Positions 1 to 8,550 of a stretch of DNA of 64,000 nt are shown here, piece after piece (position 1 is the stretch's first letter; the number at the start of each line of letters is the position of its first letter). Below the pieces are notes generated by a model. It searched no databases. It was not told the origin of the DNA and saw nothing but the letters and a program-made list of their open reading frames with translations. Position numbers and translations under genes: made by a program. Origin of the DNA: Rhodoferax sp. (GTDB taxonomy: Bacteria; Pseudomonadota; Gammaproteobacteria; Burkholderiales; Burkholderiaceae_C); NCBI RefSeq assembly GCF_013297935.1, contig NZ_JAAFIX010000001.1:62001-126000 (forward strand). The letters run 5' to 3'.

Positions 1-152
1 TCGCGGGGCTGATGGCGGAAACCGATCACAACGGCCCCGATGTCATTGGCACCCTGCCGGCCGAGGTGGTCACCGCCTTGATGCTCGACAATGACTGGAT
101 GCACGCTAAATTCCCGGCCGAAGAGTCATTTATTAACGTCAACAGTTTGTGA
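1..152 (+). CDS. C-terminal fragment of an unrecognised protein
   Basis: An open frame runs in from the left edge and ends with TGA at 150-152, giving about 49 residues that finish FINVNSL. The fragment is too short for me to assign a family. Its stop overlaps the GTG start of nth (GTGA at 149-152), so the two genes are probably translated in a coupled way. The identity would need the upstream sequence. Confidence 0.6.
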   Translation, partial: AGLMAETDHNGPDVIGTLPAEVVTALMLDNDWMHAKFPAEESFINVNSL

Positions 153-778
153 AATCCAGCCAGATCGAACAGTTTTTCGCCACCCTGCAGGCCGCCAACC
201 CTCATCCGCAGACTGAACTGGAGTTCAGTTCTGTGTTCGAGTTGCTGGCGGCCGTTTTGTTGTCTGCCCAGGCAACTGATGTGGGCGTGAACAAAGCGAC
301 CCGCAAGCTCTTTGCGGTGGCCAATACCCCGCAAAAAATACTGGATCTCGGACTACCGGCGCTGGAAGACCACATCAAAAACATTGGTCTTTTCCGGAGC
401 AAGGCCAAGCATTTGATGGAAGCCTGCCGCATGTTGGTGGATTTGCATGGCGGACAAATCCCCGCCGACCGGCAATCCCTGGAGGCCTTGCCCGGCGTGG
501 GCCGAAAAACGGCGAACGTGGTACTCAATGTAGCCTTCGGGCAGCCCACCATGGCGGTCGATACCCACCTTTTCCGTCTGGGGAACCGCACCGGGCTGGC
601 ACCGGGCAAAACGCCCTTGGAAGTTGAAATGAAACTTCTCAAACGGATACCGGCGCGCTTTATGGTCGATGCACACCATTGGCTGATCCTGCATGGGCGC
701 TACGTTTGCCAGGCACGTCAACCTTTGTGCAAAGCCTGCGCGGTCCAGCAGTTTTGCGGATATAAACTCAAGGTCTGA
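149..778 (+). CDS. nth: Endonuclease III (DNA glycosylase/AP lyase)
   Basis: Base-excision repair enzyme that removes oxidised pyrimidines and cleaves the abasic site. The 209-residue protein has the helix-hairpin-helix LPGVGRKTANV at residues 114-124, with the catalytic Lys120 and Asp138 at the same numbers as in E. coli Nth. A C-terminal iron-sulfur cluster set follows, Cys187-X6-Cys194-X2-Cys197-X5-Cys203. All key residues are present and the length is normal. The start is GTG at 149 and overlaps the upstream stop, which suggests translational coupling. Confidence 0.96.
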   Translation: MKSSQIEQFFATLQAANPHPQTELEFSSVFELLAAVLLSAQATDVGVNKATRKLFAVANTPQKILDLGLPALEDHIKNIGLFRSKAKHLMEACRMLVDLHGGQIPADRQSLEALPGVGRKTANVVLNVAFGQPTMAVDTHLFRLGNRTGLAPGKTPLEVEMKLLKRIPARFMVDAHHWLILHGRYVCQARQPLCKACAVQQFCGYKLKV

Positions 779-822
779 GCTGAACACTGTCGTGTCAGCG
801 ACTCTGGCTCTCGCAAGCATTC

Positions 823-1644
823 ATGGCGGACATCAATACATTCATTCAAGCAGTCAAACTGCCGGTCATGCCCGAAGTGGCGCATGCCCTTATTCGCACG
901 CTCAACGACGAAGATGCCGACGTCGTCACCGTGCGGGACATCATTGCCAAAGACCCCGCGCTCACCACCACGCTGCTGCGCATGGCAAACAGTGCCTTGT
1001 TCGGGCTCTCTCGCAGCGTCACCACGCTGGACAGCGCGGTCAGCGTCGTGGGCATGACACAAATCAGGGCTCGCGCACTGGGCATCTGCATGTCTCAGGT
1101 CTTCAAGTTGCCGGACACTATCAACCGCCTGGAATTCTGGCGCTACAGCATGGTGTGCGCGGGCTATGCCAAGTTTCTGGCCCACAAAGTACACATCGAC
1201 GAGCAACAAGCTTGGCTCACCGCCACGATGCTGCGCTTGGGCGAACTAGTCGTTGCACTGCAAAACCCGGAGGTCATTCCACCTATTGAAGCGCAGCCTC
1301 TCAATCCTGGAGAACGCTGGCAGAGAGAGCGTCAGCTCATCGGCTATGACGAGGGTCAGATCACCGCCGAGGTGGCCCGGCGTTGGGATTTTCCGGAAGA
1401 AGTCGTCATGGCTCTCGCCCATTGCGCAGACCCCTTAGCGGCAGTCGGGCAATCGCCGCTGTGCGCTGTCGTCCATCTGGCGGCTATGTGGGCCGATCAG
1501 AGCCGGGACATGGCCGCGCTCAAGGCTTCGGTGGCAGCCTCTCCGCCTGCAGTGCTGGCGTATTTGGAACTGGATCTGGCCGCCCTGCTCGAAGAAGTGC
1601 CGGACCCCGAGCAGTTCAGCGATATTTCGGCGCTGCTGCACTAA
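823..1644 (+). CDS. HDOD-domain protein
   Basis: A 273-residue protein whose N-terminal two thirds match the HDOD fold: a PVMPEVAHAL start, then KDPALTTTLLRMANSALFG, then SVTTLDSAVSVVGM. HDOD is a non-catalytic relative of HD phosphohydrolases and is common in signalling proteins. No GGDEF, EAL or receiver domain is attached. It lies 44 bp after nth on the same strand and is closed by a strong terminator. The molecular role is unknown; involvement in signalling is inferred from the family only. Confidence 0.85.
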   Translation: MADINTFIQAVKLPVMPEVAHALIRTLNDEDADVVTVRDIIAKDPALTTTLLRMANSALFGLSRSVTTLDSAVSVVGMTQIRARALGICMSQVFKLPDTINRLEFWRYSMVCAGYAKFLAHKVHIDEQQAWLTATMLRLGELVVALQNPEVIPPIEAQPLNPGERWQRERQLIGYDEGQITAEVARRWDFPEEVVMALAHCADPLAAVGQSPLCAVVHLAAMWADQSRDMAALKASVAASPPAVLAYLELDLAALLEEVPDPEQFSDISALLH

Positions 1645-1678
1645 ATAAAAAAGGCTCCTTACCCAGGAGCCTTTTTCA
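1645..1678. terminator. Bidirectional rho-independent terminator
   Basis: The 9-bp stem AAGGCTCCT / AGGAGCCTT (1651-1659 with 1665-1673) has a TACCC loop. T-rich sequence lies on the right and an A-run on the left, so it can end both the plus-strand HDOD gene and the convergent minus-strand YidB-like gene. Confidence 0.9.
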
Positions 1679-1716
1679 ATAGCGGGGCCACTGTCAGGCC
1701 CCGGCCCTCTGCACCT

Positions 1717-2163
1717 TTAGCCCTTCAGCAGGGAGCCCAAGGCGCCCATCAAATCTCCGGCATTTCCCAAGCCCGCAGCGGGCAGTTCGCCACCGGGAGT
1801 GAGCTTGTCGACCAAACCGGGCAGCAGGTTCGACAACTGACCCGCCAGATCACCGGAGTTCAGGCCGGCCTGTTGCGCCAAGCCCGACAGTGCATCCGAG
1901 CCCAGCACTTGTTGCAGCTGCTCTGCTGACACCGGGAGGTTGGAGCCGGAGCCGATCCACGACGCCACCACATCGCCCAAACCGGCCTCCTGGAACTTGC
2001 TCACTAAGCCCTGAATGCCGCCCAGACTGCCGTTGCTACCCAGCAACTCGCTGGCCAACTGCATGATTTGGGGGTTGCCTTGCAACTGACCCAAGATGTC
2101 CTGCAGACCGCCGGAACCCGCGCCTTGCGTTACTGCGCCCAAAACAGAATCCAATAAACCCAT
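1717..2163 (-). CDS. YidB-like (DUF937) protein
   Basis: A 148-residue Gly/Leu/Ser-rich protein beginning MGLLDSVLGAVTQ and containing NPQIMQLASELLGS and LPVSAEQLQQVLGSDAL, the pattern of the YidB/DUF937 family, whose function is unknown. The start at 2163 is chosen because GGGAGG lies about 5 nt upstream and because family members start with MGLLD. A longer frame extends upstream but lacks this support. Single gene; no operon partner. Confidence 0.88.
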   Translation of the reverse strand: MGLLDSVLGAVTQGAGSGGLQDILGQLQGNPQIMQLASELLGSNGSLGGIQGLVSKFQEAGLGDVVASWIGSGSNLPVSAEQLQQVLGSDALSGLAQQAGLNSGDLAGQLSNLLPGLVDKLTPGGELPAAGLGNAGDLMGALGSLLKG

Positions 2164-2227
2164 AAAAACCTCCCGTGAAAGTAAAAAACCCCGCCCAGTG
2201 TGACACAGCCGTATGGCGCTCAGCCCA

Positions 2228-2779
2228 TCAGGGCAAGCACAGCAATTGACCACATGCCGGCCCGTCCAGCGGCCACGCGTCGGCACGCTCCACACTGCGG
2301 CGCCCCTGGCTGATCAGGCTGGCAGCGCGCGCCACTCCGGCGTGCGTTACCCACACTTCGTCTCCCGGTGGGCTCAGCCGGTACGCATCCCACGCGCTGG
2401 CCACTCGGCCCATCATGCCCTCGACCGACTCACCGCCGCCAAAGCGGTGGCGGGAAAAATCGTCCGTCCAGGCTTGAACCAACTCCGGTGCAATGCTGCT
2501 CCAGGCGCAGCCCTCGTGCACACCGAAATCCATTTCCATGAGGCGCGGGTCTTCGGTGGCATCGTGCGCCAGGTCAGGCCGCAAGGCCAAAAGCTCCTGC
2601 GCGAGTTGCACGCAACGCTGCAGGGGCGAGTAGCGCAGGCGCGCACCTTGGGGTAGCGCCTGGGCCGCGGCCTGTGCGGCAGCTACGGTGGCTGCAGGGT
2701 CTGCCGCCACGTCCAAGCGGCCGTAACAGGTGCCAGGCGCCACCAGAGGACTTGCGTGCCGCAGCAGCCACAGGCTCAC
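2228..2779 (-). CDS. cobC: Histidine phosphatase, probable alpha-ribazole phosphatase
   Basis: A 183-residue phosphoglycerate-mutase-fold phosphatase. The catalytic phospho-acceptor motif LLRHASP is at residues 5-11, and the second conserved histidine is in VWVTHAGVARA near the C-terminus. Position directly after cobS, with GTG overlapping the cobS stop (GTGA, 2776-2779), points to removal of the 5-prime phosphate of alpha-ribazole or of cobalamin phosphate in nucleotide-loop assembly. The enzyme class is seen; the substrate is inferred from context. A run of eight C lies just upstream at the end of cobS. Confidence 0.85.
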   Translation of the reverse strand: MSLWLLRHASPLVAPGTCYGRLDVAADPAATVAAAQAAAQALPQGARLRYSPLQRCVQLAQELLALRPDLAHDATEDPRLMEMDFGVHEGCAWSSIAPELVQAWTDDFSRHRFGGGESVEGMMGRVASAWDAYRLSPPGDEVWVTHAGVARAASLISQGRRSVERADAWPLDGPACGQLLCLP

Positions 2780-3645
2780 AGGCCCCCCCCTCGTTGCAGC
2801 AACCCGGCGGCCAGCGCTAGCCCCAGGTAAAACGCGATCTCACACACCTGCTGCACCGCGCCCAGGCAGTCGCCGGTAAAACCTTGCAGCCGCTGCGAGA
2901 ACCACCGCGTCATCCACCACCAGCCCAGCCCAGCCCCGGCCAAGCCGCTACCAAGCGCCCACCAGCAAGCTTGGAAATCGAATACAAATGCTACTGTTTT
3001 CACAGCGAATGGCGCATACGATACAAGGGCTAGAGCCATAAAACACCACAAAGTAGCGACCAGAAGCGCGTGGGCGCTAATCTGGTTCGCCAGGGGTTTG
3101 GACTTGGACTGCGCGGCATCCCCCACGTGCGGTAGCAGCCGGATGGTGAACAGCGGCCAGGTGCGCGACACCACATGCCCTGCAAACAGGGCGCACACCA
3201 TGACGCCCGCTCCCAACGTGCCGAGCAGGGCCAGCAGCGCCACCTTGCACAACAGCGCCACCATGACCGCAATGGCCCCGAAGGCCCCCACACGTGAGTC
3301 TTTCATGATCTCCAGCGCGCGCTCACGGTGGTAGCTGCCGCCCAAGCCGTCAGCCACATCGGCCAAGCCGTCTTCATGAAAGGCGCCGGTCATCACCACA
3401 CTCAGCGCGGTGCCCAACGCCGCAGCCACCAAGGGTGCGAACGGGCCGGCAGGCAACAAGGCCAGCAAGCCCGCCGTGAGCAGCGCCACCGCGCCACCCA
3501 CCAGCCACCCCACCCCCGGAAAATGCGCCGCACTCGCGCGCAGCATGGCGGGGCTGAAACCCACCCAGTCCGCCAGCCGGCCGGTCACCGGCACGCGGCT
3601 GAAAAACTGCAATGCCAGCAAGTAGTGGCGAATGAAACTGCGCAT
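2776..3645 (-). CDS. cobS: Adenosylcobinamide-GDP ribazoletransferase (cobalamin synthase)
   Basis: Membrane enzyme joining adenosylcobinamide-GDP with alpha-ribazole (phosphate), the last assembly step of cobalamin. The 289-residue, strongly hydrophobic protein has the family pattern: LQFFSRVPV near the N-terminus, then FHEDGLADVADGLGG with the acidic metal-binding residues, then RERALEIMKDSRVGAFG. ATG 3645 is preferred over an in-frame TTG at 3654. A dispersed repeat at about 2989-3040 lies inside the gene and encodes part of a membrane segment near the C-terminal third. Confidence 0.95.
   Translation of the reverse strand: MRSFIRHYLLALQFFSRVPVTGRLADWVGFSPAMLRASAAHFPGVGWLVGGAVALLTAGLLALLPAGPFAPLVAAALGTALSVVMTGAFHEDGLADVADGLGGSYHRERALEIMKDSRVGAFGAIAVMVALLCKVALLALLGTLGAGVMVCALFAGHVVSRTWPLFTIRLLPHVGDAAQSKSKPLANQISAHALLVATLWCFMALALVSYAPFAVKTVAFVFDFQACWWALGSGLAGAGLGWWWMTRWFSQRLQGFTGDCLGAVQQVCEIAFYLGLALAAGLLQRGGGL
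2989..3040 (+). repeat. Dispersed GCTA/GGGCTAG repeat, copy 1, inside cobS
   Basis: Reads TGCTACTGTTTTCACAGCGA, then the GGCGCAT core, and ends ACAAGGGCTAGAGCC. It matches the best copy in the window (about 40409-40456) at the GCTAC head, the GCGC core and the GGGCTAG tail. It is in frame with cobS and leaves no stop codon. Confidence 0.65.
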
Positions 3646-3663
3646 GGCGGTCAATGGGCAGGC

Positions 3664-4821
3664 TCAGCCCACCGCCACCGGTCCGTCCGCTTTTTCCGAC
3701 ACGCCGGCAGAGGCAAAGCTCGCCATGTCCCGCAGAACAGTGCAGGCCGACTGCAGCAGCGGCCAGGCCAGCGCCGCGCCGGAGCCTTCGCCCAAGCGCA
3801 GCCCCAAGTCCAGCAAGGCCTGCACCCCCAAGTGCTGCAACATGAATTCGTGGCCCCGCTCGCCCGAGCGGTGGGCAAACACACAGCGCTGCAACACCAG
3901 CGGTTGCACCGCGTGTGCGACCAGCACGGCACTGGTGGCAATAAAGCCGTCCACCACAATCACCCGGCGCTCCTGAGCTGCCTGCAGCACCGCGCCCACC
4001 ATGGTGGCAATCTCAAAGCCGCCCAAAGCCGCCAGCGCGTCGAGCGGTGCAGTGGCCTCTGCGTGGCGTGCCAGCACCTCGCGCAGCACCTCGGTTTTGC
4101 GCAGCACCGCGGGCGCGTCCAGGCCGGTACCGGCGCCGGTGCACACCGCAATATCCAAACCGGCAAGGCGGGCCAACAGCAAAGACGCTGCCGACGTGTT
4201 GCCAATGCCCATTTCCCCTAGCAACAGCGCATTGCCCGGCAGGCCTTGCACCAGCGCCATGCCTTCTTGCAGGGCCTGATCGCGCTGTTGCGCGGTCATG
4301 GCGGGCTGCGCGGACGAGTCGGCCGTGCCGTGCTCTGCGCCCGGCACTTTGCGCACCTGAAGGCCGGCGCGGGTGGCGCCGGCGGGCAAACCGGCCAGAA
4401 AATCGTGTTTGACACCGCAGTCCACCACCGTGAGTGCAATACCGTTTTGCCGCGCCAGCACGCTCACAGCGGCGCCACCGGCCAGAAAATTTTCCACCAT
4501 CTGCCAGGTCACATCACTCGGAAAGGCAGAGACACCCCGCGCGGTGAGCCCGTGGTCACCGGCAAACACCACCATCTGCGGCTGCTCCAGCACCGGTGCG
4601 GTGCTGCCCAGAATCTGGCCGATTTTGAGCGCCGCATCCTCGAGGCGCCCCAAGGAGCCCAGCGGTTTGGTTTTGTTGTTGAGCGTGTCCTGCAGCGCTT
4701 GCGTGAGCGCCGGATCGGCAATATCCGCCAGCGGTGTGGCGCCGGATGCGAGCGCCTGTGCGGCTGCGTTGGATGGATGGGCGTGCGAGCCCGATGCGGC
4801 GTGCGCCGACGATGTATTCAT
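3664..4821 (-). CDS. cobT: Nicotinate-nucleotide-dimethylbenzimidazole phosphoribosyltransferase
   Basis: Cytoplasmic enzyme that makes alpha-ribazole 5-phosphate from dimethylbenzimidazole and nicotinate mononucleotide. The 385-residue protein contains family segments NNKTKPLGSLGRLEDAA, VVFAGDHGLTARGVSAFP, LLLGEMGIGNTSAASLL and a C-terminal GLRLGEGSGAALAWPLL with the catalytic glutamate. ATG 4821 is preceded by AGGGGA; an upstream in-frame ATG at 4878 lies in the riboswitch expression platform and is unlikely. It is the first gene after riboswitch 1 and is followed by cobS and cobC. Confidence 0.95.
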   Translation of the reverse strand: MNTSSAHAASGSHAHPSNAAAQALASGATPLADIADPALTQALQDTLNNKTKPLGSLGRLEDAALKIGQILGSTAPVLEQPQMVVFAGDHGLTARGVSAFPSDVTWQMVENFLAGGAAVSVLARQNGIALTVVDCGVKHDFLAGLPAGATRAGLQVRKVPGAEHGTADSSAQPAMTAQQRDQALQEGMALVQGLPGNALLLGEMGIGNTSAASLLLARLAGLDIAVCTGAGTGLDAPAVLRKTEVLREVLARHAEATAPLDALAALGGFEIATMVGAVLQAAQERRVIVVDGFIATSAVLVAHAVQPLVLQRCVFAHRSGERGHEFMLQHLGVQALLDLGLRLGEGSGAALAWPLLQSACTVLRDMASFASAGVSEKADGPVAVG

Positions 4822-4879
4822 AGCATTCCCCTGTGCTAAACCCATGGAACGCAGCCCGGCCTTGCTGCGCTTGAACAAC

Positions 4880-5060
4880 TTCAGGCCGGTCTTCTGGCTC
4901 GGATTCCACTGGCCCTGCGCGCCTTCCCGGCCTTGGCGGCCAGTGGCAGATTGCGCAGGTCATCGTCCTTACAGCGTTGGGCACGCGACGGATTCACACC
5001 GTCTTCCCGATTCTCCCCAAGCCGTGGCAAGGGGCACCTGAAGCAGCCGATGATAGCAGC
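4880..5060 (-). ncRNA. Cobalamin riboswitch 1 (upstream of cobT-cobS-cobC)
   Basis: On the minus strand the order is AGGTGCCCCTTGCCACGG, GAGAATCGGGAAGACGGTG, GAATCCGTCGC, CTGTAAG, GCCACTGGCCGCC, and the closing B12 box GAGCCAGAAGACCGGCC (4886-4901). These are the conserved blocks of the adenosylcobalamin riboswitch in the correct order. It ends about 60 nt before the cobT start, so it can hide the ribosome site or end transcription when the cofactor is abundant. The 3-prime limit of the expression platform is not resolved. Confidence 0.93.
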
Positions 5061-5073
5061 GCGCCGGGTGGGC

Positions 5074-6591
5074 TCAGCGCGTCAAAAAACCGCCCAGCAC
5101 ACCGGGCGCAAAGTGCTGGCCGATGTAATCGGCCAAGCCGTCAAACACCCGGTCCAGCGTGGGCACAGGCCCTTGCAGCCGCCCGCCAAACAGCGCCTGC
5201 AACACTGCGGCGTCCTCTAACATGCCATGCAAGTACACGCCCAGCACATTGCCTTGCGGGTTAGTCCACCCCAAGCCGTCCGGCAGCACGGCGCAAGCCA
5301 CGTTACCGGAGGCAGCCATGGCCGCGTGCGGGGCCGTTTGCCCATGGTGAATCTCATAGCCGGCCACCGACACACCCGCCAGAGCAGCCCAAGGCGAACT
5401 GTCTTGCGCGCCTTCCCGCGCGGGCGAACGCGATTCAGGGAAAAAACGGGTCGCCGTGTGCCGCACCGTCTTATCCTCCGCAAACACCGTCACCAGCGGC
5501 AACAGCCCCAGCCCCGGCGCATTGCCATCAATCCCGTGCGGGTCAATCAGCGCCTCGCCCAACATCTGCAAGCCACCGCACACACCCAACACCGCCCCGC
5601 CCTGCGCCGCATGCCCTGCCACCGCGGCATCCAGACCTTGGGCCCGCAACCACGCTAGGTCACCACTGGTGTGCTTGGAGCCGGGCAGGATGATCCAGTC
5701 GGTGGGTTTGAGGCCCGCCAACTCGCCGGGGCTGCGCACCCATTGCAGTTTGAGCCCCGGAATGTTTTTGAGCGGCTGAAATTCATCAAGGTTGCTCATG
5801 CGCGGGTAGGCCACCACCGCCACCGTCAGCTCCACCGAGCCCCGGCTGACACTGCGGTCGTCAAACACACCGTCTTCTTCAGGCAAACCGTGCTGCTGCC
5901 ACATCGGCAACACCGCCACTGTGGGCACCCCGGTGAGCTCCTGCAAGCGCTCGGGCGCGGGCGACAACAGGCTGGCATCGCCCCGGAACTTGTTGAGCAC
6001 AAAGCCCTTGATCAAGCGCCGCTCGTCCTCAGGCAACAGCGCCCACGTGCCATACAGGTGTGCAAAAGCACCGCCCTTGTCGATGTCGCTCACCAGCAAG
6101 CACGCCGCGTCCGCATGCTTGGCCACCCGCATGTTGACCACGTCGCCGCTGGACAAGTTGATCTCGGCGGGCGAGCCCGCGCCCTCGATCACCACCACAT
6201 CGTTTTCCGCACGCAGGGCATCCAGCGCCGCCGCAATCTGGGGCCAGACCTTGAGGCTGCGCCCCCGCCACGGCATGGCGCTGAGCTCGGCATTCACCTG
6301 CCCCATCAGCACCACCTGGCTGTGGGTGTCGCGCTCGGGTTTGAGCAGTAGCGGGTTCATGCGCACTTCCGGCAGGGCGTTGGCAGCCAAGGCCTGAAAG
6401 TACTGCGCCGAGCCGATCTCGCCTTGCCCGCTGGCAGACGACACCACTCTGGCGTTGTTGCTCATGTTTTGCGCTTTGAAGGGCACGACCTTGAGCCCCT
6501 GGCGCGCGTAGTAGCGGCACAGCGCGGTGGTCACCCAGCTTTTGCCAGCGCCGCTGGTGGTGCCCAGCACCATGATGCAGCGGGCGGTCAT
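5074..6591 (-). CDS. cobQ: Cobyric acid synthase (glutamine-hydrolysing)
   Basis: ATP-dependent amidase that amidates four side chains of adenosylcobyrinic acid a,c-diamide to give cobyric acid. The 505-residue protein has a P-loop-like GTTSGAGKS at residues 10-18, KAQNMSNNA for substrate binding, and a C-terminal class I glutaminase domain with the nucleophile in LGVCGGLQMLG and the histidine in YEIHHGQT. The start at 6591 is chosen because MTARCIMVLGTTSGAGKS is the normal family N-terminus. The start overlaps the stop of a possible 32-codon frame (ATGA). Confidence 0.96.
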   Translation of the reverse strand: MTARCIMVLGTTSGAGKSWVTTALCRYYARQGLKVVPFKAQNMSNNARVVSSASGQGEIGSAQYFQALAANALPEVRMNPLLLKPERDTHSQVVLMGQVNAELSAMPWRGRSLKVWPQIAAALDALRAENDVVVIEGAGSPAEINLSSGDVVNMRVAKHADAACLLVSDIDKGGAFAHLYGTWALLPEDERRLIKGFVLNKFRGDASLLSPAPERLQELTGVPTVAVLPMWQQHGLPEEDGVFDDRSVSRGSVELTVAVVAYPRMSNLDEFQPLKNIPGLKLQWVRSPGELAGLKPTDWIILPGSKHTSGDLAWLRAQGLDAAVAGHAAQGGAVLGVCGGLQMLGEALIDPHGIDGNAPGLGLLPLVTVFAEDKTVRHTATRFFPESRSPAREGAQDSSPWAALAGVSVAGYEIHHGQTAPHAAMAASGNVACAVLPDGLGWTNPQGNVLGVYLHGMLEDAAVLQALFGGRLQGPVPTLDRVFDGLADYIGQHFAPGVLGGFLTR

Positions 6592-6686
6592 GGCAGCGCC
6601 CTCACCCACGCAGCCGGGGCACTGCCCAGCAACAGCAGGCAGCCCAAGACCAGGTTCCATGTGCGGAGTGTGGTTCTGAATTTCAC
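6588..6686 (-). CDS. Possible 32-residue membrane peptide
   Basis: A short frame starts at GTG 6686, preceded by AAGGA about 7 nt upstream, and ends with TGA overlapping the cobQ ATG. It encodes a basic N-terminus followed by LVLGCLLLLGSAPAAW, either one membrane helix or a signal peptide. It could be a real micro-gene, a translational-coupling leader for cobQ, or chance. I recognise no family. Confidence 0.35.
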   Translation of the reverse strand: MKFRTTLRTWNLVLGCLLLLGSAPAAWVRALP

Positions 6687-6742
6687 AATGTTTTCCTTCT
6701 TTTCAACGCCGCTCAGAGGCTTGTTGTTGATGTTGCGCACCC

Positions 6743-7558
6743 TCACCACGGCAAAGGCTCTGCCGAGTTCTGCACAGGCTGGCAATTCAACACGCCCTGC
6801 AAGGGATCATGCTCCCACGCGCCGCCGCGGTACGACCAATACCACCACGCCAACTGCGCCCCGGAGCCCAGAGCCATGCGGGCATGACGCTCGCCGCCCC
6901 TTCCGGCCCGGGCAGCAAAGCCCGACATATCAAGGCGCGAGACCACTGATTGCAGCCCTCGCGGGGTAGACGCTTGCAAGCAATATGGCTGGCCCTGCGC
7001 CAGCGCCCGCGCGGACTGAATTTTGGTCTGTGCCGCCATGAGCGACCAGGCCACCGCAGCCGCACAACACGCAACGCCAGCCACCCGAAAAACCGACTGC
7101 GCTTGCAGGCGATGGGCCGTGCGCGGCCACGGCCAGAGCCGCGGTGTCAACCACCACCACAGCCCACCCGCGACCAGCACGCCCGCGTGCAAGGCCAAAG
7201 CGCTAGAGAGCACCTTGTCCACCAGACTCAGGGTGACCACGGTCAGCACGGCGGCCATCACCATCCCGGCTAGGCTCGCCAAATACAGGTTGACCCCATG
7301 GGAATCGGCCACCGGCACGGGAGTCTTACGCAGCAACTTGGTCAGCACCACGCGCACAACCCCGACCGCCACCACCGCGAGCAAGAACATGAACACGATG
7401 GCCAAGCCAAACACATTCGCCGCGCCGGCTTGCACCCGGCTGAAGTCCACCCAGCACAGCACAAAACCCAGCAACAGGGTCAAAAACCAGGGCATCAGCC
7501 AGCGCCGGGGCATGAGCGCGGTAAACACCAAGGGCAAGAGCAATAAGAGCAAACCCAC
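6743..7558 (-). CDS. Unknown integral membrane protein in the cobalamin cluster
   Basis: About 271 residues with roughly five hydrophobic segments in the first two thirds (for example GLLLLLLPLVFTAL, FLTLLLGFVLCW, IVFMFLLAVVAVGVV) and a soluble C-terminal third ending PLPW. I cannot place it in a named family. It follows cobD on the same strand. The GTG start at 7558 is a guess that avoids a long overlap with cobD; the open frame extends to 7666, and an internal ATG exists near MPRRWLMPW. Its context suggests a part in cobalamin synthesis or transport, by inference only. Confidence 0.6.
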   Translation of the reverse strand: MGLLLLLLPLVFTALMPRRWLMPWFLTLLLGFVLCWVDFSRVQAGAANVFGLAIVFMFLLAVVAVGVVRVVLTKLLRKTPVPVADSHGVNLYLASLAGMVMAAVLTVVTLSLVDKVLSSALALHAGVLVAGGLWWWLTPRLWPWPRTAHRLQAQSVFRVAGVACCAAAVAWSLMAAQTKIQSARALAQGQPYCLQASTPRGLQSVVSRLDMSGFAARAGRGGERHARMALGSGAQLAWWYWSYRGGAWEHDPLQGVLNCQPVQNSAEPLPW

Positions 7559-7571
7559 AACAGCCGCCGTA

Positions 7572-8549
7572 TCAAATGGCCAGCGCCGCCAACAAGGCCG
7601 CCACCGCTTCAGGCGGCAACACACCCAAGCGCACCCAGCCGGGTAAGCCAAACGAAGTCGCGTCACGCAACTTGATGCCCCGGGCGCGCAGTGTCTCTAA
7701 CAAGGTGTGCAGGTCCACCTCGGGGGGCGGACGGGCGCAAAAAAAGTTCGCATCGCTGGGCATGACGGACCAGCCGGCCTCTTCAAGGGCGCTGATTTGC
7801 CCGTGCTTCCAGGTGCGCAAGGTGTCCAGACTCCGGGACAGCCACCCCTGCGTGTCGGCCTCCGCCCAGCACTGCAACATGGCCACACCATGCGCGCCCA
7901 GCACCCACGAGGGCGCCATCGCATCCAATTCACCGGCGGCAGACTGGGCATGCACCGGCGCAATGGCATAGGCCGCGCGCACGCCGGTCAGGCCCAGCGC
8001 CTTGTTAGGCGAAAAGAGTTGCCACACAGCGTCGCGCTGGGTAGCGCTCAGCGCCGGCTCGCCGCTGAGTCGCAAAGGCGCATAGGCCCCGTCGAGCACC
8101 ACCGTGCTGCGCTCCAGCGCCTGCGGCCAGCCGGTGTGATTCTGGCCGGTGGGGCTGGCGGGGTCGCAGGCCCAGACCAGGTCTGCCGCATCCGCCGCCG
8201 CAACCCGCTCCAAACCCCAGGCCTGCGCGGCGTGGGCGTAGTCGCCATAGGCGTGCAGCGGCAGGTGCACCCGGCTCCCGCCACGCTGCCGCACCCAAGC
8301 GGTAATGCGGAATATGATTTCGCTAGCGCTGCCCGCCAGCACCACCCGCCAAGGCTCCACCTTGTGGTGGGCAGCTAGGGCGGCTTTCAAAGCGGTGTAG
8401 TTCGGGTCGGGGTAGCGCGTGGCGTCGGCCGCTTGCACCGCCGCCAGCGCGTCGGGGCAAGGGCCACAGGCATTGCTGTTGGTCGAAAAGTCAAAGCGCG
8501 CCGGGCCTGCCGCGTCGGGGCCGCCGTGTATGCGTGCAGCTGCACTCAC
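7572..8549 (-). CDS. cobD: Threonine-phosphate decarboxylase-like PLP enzyme
   Basis: A 325-residue fold-type I aminotransferase-like enzyme that by family supplies (R)-1-amino-2-propanol phosphate, the linker of the nucleotide loop. It shows FDFSTNSNACGP near the N-terminus, RYPDPNY, VLAGSASEIIFRI, and the PLP-lysine motif SPNKALGLTGVRAAY. It is called CobC in the Pseudomonas naming scheme. It is slightly shorter than the usual 330-360 residues but has all landmarks. It lies between the unknown membrane gene and cbiB, nearly abutting both. Confidence 0.88.
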   Translation of the reverse strand: MSAAARIHGGPDAAGPARFDFSTNSNACGPCPDALAAVQAADATRYPDPNYTALKAALAAHHKVEPWRVVLAGSASEIIFRITAWVRQRGGSRVHLPLHAYGDYAHAAQAWGLERVAAADAADLVWACDPASPTGQNHTGWPQALERSTVVLDGAYAPLRLSGEPALSATQRDAVWQLFSPNKALGLTGVRAAYAIAPVHAQSAAGELDAMAPSWVLGAHGVAMLQCWAEADTQGWLSRSLDTLRTWKHGQISALEEAGWSVMPSDANFFCARPPPEVDLHTLLETLRARGIKLRDATSFGLPGWVRLGVLPPEAVAALLAALAI

Positions 8550-8550
8550 C

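Noticed and set aside
2782-2789. Run of eight C at the end of cobS as a slippage site
   Set aside because: Both flanking genes are intact in their own frames with a normal GTGA overlap, so slippage is not needed to explain anything.
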